Below are positions 48,770-51,859 of a stretch of 51,859 nt of DNA, in pieces. The first letter of the stretch is position 1; every line of letters begins with the position of its first letter. Below the pieces are notes generated by a model, which was not told where the DNA came from, made no database searches, and worked only from the letters and a program-made list of their open reading frames with translations. The translations under genes were made by a program, and so were the position numbers. Origin of the DNA: Brachyspira sp. CAG:484 (GTDB lineage: Bacteria > Cyanobacteriota > Vampirovibrionia > Gastranaerophilales > Gastranaerophilaceae); contig HF989688.1 of assembly GCA_000431315.1 (NCBI GenBank), positions 1-51,859 on the forward strand. The letters run 5' to 3'.

Positions 48770-51648
48770 TATACAAGCCTCCAGCGAATAATGAATAAAT
48801 CCTTTTCTTCTACCTTTTGTTTCATATTAGCTTCGATTTTTTCAATAAGTTCTTCTTTTTGCTTATCAACCATATCTTGAGAGTCAAAAAGCTCTTTACG
48901 CATTTTGTTTCTTTTTGCTTCCATATCTTTTATTTGACGTTGAGCTTTAACTTTTTCTTCAAGATTAATAATCTTCTTTGATTCTGTTTTTTGCGTTTTT
49001 ATATCTTTATCCAGCTGTTTTAGTTCAATTTCCAGGCTATTTTTCCTATCTTCTGCCCATTTATCGAGTTTTGCTATCTCTTCATCAAAGAACTGTGAAT
49101 TTCTTTGTGATATAAAATCTAACAACCCTGCTTTTCTTGCTTCAAGATAAGTATTTAATTTATCATAATCAGGAGTTCCGTCTGTTTCTTTAATTTCTGA
49201 TGCATCAAGCATAAACATTTTTTCGCATTGGTCATAGTCAACAGCTTCTCCATTATCCTGGTACCCGGCAAAGAGTAAATAATCCTCATTTTCAAAAGCA
49301 TTTACAGTCATTGATTTTAAAATTAACCAGCCTGATTTATTAACCAGATTTTCTAAAATAGAAATTTTCTTAGTCTTATCATTTGTATAATCAAAAACTA
49401 ATTCTTTTATTGGTAAGTTGATATGCTTATATTTGTTCAATATACATCGTGCAAGCGGATGACCTGCACGGTAGGTATTTGCATCTTCGATATTTTTCCC
49501 GAGTCTATAAGGGCCTCTGTTTACAATAATTTCAGAGAACGGATTTTTATCAAGCAGGAAAAACTTATTTTTGTCATCAAAGGTCGCACAATCTTCTAAG
49601 CAATATTTTGTTAAATCCCATAATTTTTGTTCAAACTTATCAAGAAATTTTTCGGTATTATCTTTGCTAATTTTAAGTTTTTGTGCAACTTCAACATCAA
49701 AGTTTTCAAGAAGTTTTTTTCTTGTTTCTATCATTTTTTCATCAATATCAGATTCCATCGATTTTTGAAGTTCATCAAAACTTTTATTTATTTCTTCTTC
49801 TGTTCGGCAATTCTGCAGGATTTCTACAATTCTTTTTTCAAAATCAATACCTGAGCCTATTGCACCAAGAACTTCATCACTAGCACCAAAAACACCGTCA
49901 AATAATTTAAATTTTTCACTTAATAATTCAAAAACTCTTATATCTGCTGCATTTTTAGTGTTTAAGAAATTTACCACTACAACATCATGCTTTTGACCGT
50001 ATCTGTGGCATCTTCCTATTCTCTGTTCAATCCTTTGTGGATTCCAGGGTAAATCATAATTAACAAGCAAAGAACAGAATTGTAAATTTATACCTTCTGC
50101 AGCAGCTTCCGTTGCAATCATAATCTCTGCTTCATCTCTAAAATATTCAACCAATGCAGCTCTTTTATCTGCTGTTTTAGAACCTGAAATTTTATCTGTG
50201 CCCTTGTATTTCTCACACCAATTTTTATAAATTTCTTTGGATTTTTCGTCATTATTTGAGCCGTTAAATAAAACTATTTTCCCTTTATATTTTGTCTTTT
50301 CTAATTCTCTTTGCAAGTATTGCTGAGTTCTTGTAGATTCCGTAAAAATAAGAGCCTTTTTATTGCCGCCGTTTTTGGTATTTTCTAAGAAACCTTTTTC
50401 CAGTGCAGTTAATAACTTTTCGCCCTTAGCGTTTTTGTCAATTTTTTTCGCAAGTTCGAAAAACTTGGTCAAAAGTTCTTTTTCTTCTTTTATCTCTTTT
50501 AGTTCTTCTGGTGTGTAAGATTCTTTTTCAGGTGTATCTTTGAAATCTTCTTCCTCGTCATCAACCCATTCATCCTTTAACTCATCAAAATTTTCAAGAT
50601 TTTCTTGTAATTCTTGTTCTTCAACATTTACTTCTGAATGGTTGTTGTCTATTATATTTTGCAATTTTTGTGCTAAACCTCCAAGAGTACCTGATATTGC
50701 AAATGTAGAAGATGCAAGAAGTCGGCGGACTATTAATGTCATTAATTTTCTTTGGCTCTGCGGCAGTGCATATAGCTTAGGACGGCTTAAATATTCAGAC
50801 AAGCCCAGATAAAGTTCGTGTTCTTCTTCTGTTGGCACAAATTTTTCGGTTATTGCAATTCTATTTGTGTATTTTATGTATTCTAGAACTTGTTTTCTCA
50901 AAGTTCTCTGGCAAATTGGTGATATTCGTTCTTTTAATTCAGCAAAATCCACTTGTTGACCAGCTTTACAATATTGTGCTTTAAAACTTGGTAAATCGCC
51001 GAAAGTGTAATCATCAATAATACTAACTAAACCATATAATTCTAACAGCGAATTTTGCAGAGGTGTAGCGGTCAGTAATATTTTATTTCTCTCTGTTAAA
51101 GCATCTTTGATTGCATTTGAAATTTTATTAGATGGTTTATAAACATTTCTTAAACGATGTGCTTCATCTATTACAACTAAATCCCAATTAATTGCTTTTA
51201 TATAAGGAGCTTTATTTCTTGCAAAATTGTATGAACAAATAACGATTTTATCTTGAGCGAAAGGATTCAAGTTCCCACTCTTTATTTCATCATTAAATAC
51301 TTTTGCTTCTAATATTACAGACGGTATAAAGAATTTTTCTTCTAATTCTTGTTGCCACTGTTTTCTAAGCGAAGAAGGCATAATGATTAGAATCTTCTTT
51401 TTTCTTTCTGCCCAGTATTGAGAAACTATAATACCTGCTTCAATGGTTTTACCTAAACCGACCTCATCAGCTAATATTGCACCTTTGGATAACGGGGACT
51501 TAAATGCAAATAATGCGGCATCAATCTGATGAGGATTTAATTGCACCTGAGCTTCAGACAGTGTTCTTACAAATTTTTCAATGGTTTCAGAAGAACACCT
51601 TTTTGTTAATCCATATGCATAGTATTTAGCATGATAGTCCGTTTTCAT
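48769..51648 (-). CDS. SNF2-family DNA helicase/translocase (HepA/RapA-like)
   Basis: The start is ATG 51648 (MKTDYHAKYYAYGLTKR), five bases after GGGGA; a TTG four codons upstream is less likely. The about 959-residue protein has an SNF2 ATPase core: LNPHQIDAALFAF, Walker A ADEVGLGKTIEAG (about 62-74), LIIMPSSLRKQW, Walker B VVIDEAHRLRN, LLTATPLQNS. The C-terminal helicase lobe has EAAAEGINLQFCSLLVNYDLPWNPQRIEQRIGRCHRYGQ in parts. Residues 350-400 are an acidic insertion, and the last 100 residues are a Lys/Glu coiled coil. It should translocate on double-stranded DNA. It is the first gene of the leftward operon and is coupled by one base to the small membrane protein. Confidence 0.9.
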   Translation of the reverse strand: MKTDYHAKYYAYGLTKRCSSETIEKFVRTLSEAQVQLNPHQIDAALFAFKSPLSKGAILADEVGLGKTIEAGIIVSQYWAERKKKILIIMPSSLRKQWQQELEEKFFIPSVILEAKVFNDEIKSGNLNPFAQDKIVICSYNFARNKAPYIKAINWDLVVIDEAHRLRNVYKPSNKISNAIKDALTERNKILLTATPLQNSLLELYGLVSIIDDYTFGDLPSFKAQYCKAGQQVDFAELKERISPICQRTLRKQVLEYIKYTNRIAITEKFVPTEEEHELYLGLSEYLSRPKLYALPQSQRKLMTLIVRRLLASSTFAISGTLGGLAQKLQNIIDNNHSEVNVEEQELQENLENFDELKDEWVDDEEEDFKDTPEKESYTPEELKEIKEEKELLTKFFELAKKIDKNAKGEKLLTALEKGFLENTKNGGNKKALIFTESTRTQQYLQRELEKTKYKGKIVLFNGSNNDEKSKEIYKNWCEKYKGTDKISGSKTADKRAALVEYFRDEAEIMIATEAAAEGINLQFCSLLVNYDLPWNPQRIEQRIGRCHRYGQKHDVVVVNFLNTKNAADIRVFELLSEKFKLFDGVFGASDEVLGAIGSGIDFEKRIVEILQNCRTEEEINKSFDELQKSMESDIDEKMIETRKKLLENFDVEVAQKLKISKDNTEKFLDKFEQKLWDLTKYCLEDCATFDDKNKFFLLDKNPFSEIIVNRGPYRLGKNIEDANTYRAGHPLARCILNKYKHINLPIKELVFDYTNDKTKKISILENLVNKSGWLILKSMTVNAFENEDYLLFAGYQDNGEAVDYDQCEKMFMLDASEIKETDGTPDYDKLNTYLEARKAGLLDFISQRNSQFFDEEIAKLDKWAEDRKNSLEIELKQLDKDIKTQKTESKKIINLEEKVKAQRQIKDMEAKRNKMRKELFDSQDMVDKQKEELIEKIEANMKQKVEEKDLFIIRWRLV

Positions 51649-51660
51649 TACATTCCCCAA

Positions 51661-51859
51661 AATAATTTTATCATAAAAATATTAAACGACATGTTTTGTA
51701 TTGAGTTTATTACGATAGATAAAAAAGTGATTAATTAATGATATATGAAATAATATTACATGAAATACCTAAATGCTCATGTACGGTAAAGAAGCAAGCA
51801 ACCGAAAACAATAGATAGACCGCCAGCACTACACTATTCCGAACCAAAGACCAAAAGAT
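51661..51859. other. Intergenic region upstream of the eight-gene operon
   Basis: About 200 bp of AT-rich sequence to the window end. No ORF, no CGGAAC cluster and no tRNA is seen. The operon promoter should lie here (a TATGAT-like box is present at about 51672-51677 on the minus strand, without a good -35). Confidence 0.4.

Noticed and set aside
44949..51648. Zorya-, DISARM- or BREX-type system because of an SNF2 helicase with a coiled-coil membrane protein and methyltransferase
   Set aside because: There is no MotA/MotB-like ZorA/ZorB pair, no DrmA/DrmB/DrmC, and no PglZ or BrxC. The methyltransferase and nuclease are clearly type III Mod and Res.
41136..51859. Right end of the Mu-like element marked by a second CGGAAC array
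   Set aside because: Only isolated CGGAAC/GTTCCG hexamers were seen (for example near 41974 and 43073), with no cluster, so the right end is probably outside the window.

Overview
The window is AT-rich bacterial chromosome with short intergenic gaps and normal use of TGA as a stop. Several things point to a Gram-negative gut lineage close to Cyanobacteria, most likely Gastranaerophilales (Melainabacteria/Vampirovibrionia). These are a Kdo-8-phosphate synthase and an OmpA-like protein (outer membrane), a type IV prepilin with the lineage-typical FTMSEVLITLGIIGIVAAM start, GatB, class II PheS, and several lineage-restricted membrane proteins that carry a short F-x-G motif near the N terminus. 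The lineage call is inference from protein style, not from a database search.

Positions 1-33943 are ordinary chromosome in short operons. From left to right: lspA, an RluD-type pseudouridine synthase and a LapA-like protein; a GH13-like protein with two lineage-specific membrane proteins; rqcP; a phosphoesterase; a CorC/CNNM transporter with a GT8 glycosyltransferase; a FliA/WhiG-type sigma factor; an OmpA-like protein; an M16 homologue without its zinc motif; kdsA-MBL hydrolase-pheS; a prepilin; a GlmS-like SIS protein; a gatB-SPOR-DUF366-queC-HEAT operon; purS-purQ-purL with a short PurL; two more membrane proteins; nadB-nadC; a NarL-type regulator; and an ankyrin protein. Three genes carry G homopolymers early in the reading frame: the window-edge gene (at least 8 G), the GT8 enzyme (9 G) and the prepilin (10 G). 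In an AT-rich genome this looks like a set of phase-variable surface loci.

A tRNA-Arg(ACG) and its terminator (33944-34062) mark the start of an accessory island that runs to the window end. Its left part (about 34.3-41.1 kb) is laid out like the early region of a Mu-type transposon. A leftward regulator operon (Mor-like protein and AlbA_2/Schlafen-type protein) is flanked on both sides by CGGAAC repeats. Reading rightward are a DDE transposase, an AAA+ ATPase, a protein with a tyrosine-recombinase fold that has lost most of its catalytic residues, and an HTH protein. A broken remnant of the next gene ends exactly where a second block begins.

That second block is one continuous leftward operon of eight genes (51648 to 41136). 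In transcription order it encodes an SNF2-type helicase, a small 3-TM protein, two tiny proline-rich proteins (39 and 60 aa), a type III Mod methyltransferase, a membrane-anchored coiled-coil protein, a type III Res subunit and a DUF1016 (YhcG) nuclease. The tiny proteins are built from five copies of a ten-residue G-x-N-P-P-K-T-x-Q-P repeat, and the 39 aa gene is easy to miss. Mod is broken by a single-nucleotide frameshift. Spacing and overlaps suggest the eight genes are expressed together. The two repeat proteins plus their membrane partner, embedded in a type III restriction operon, are the best candidate here for an undescribed (probably defence) system.
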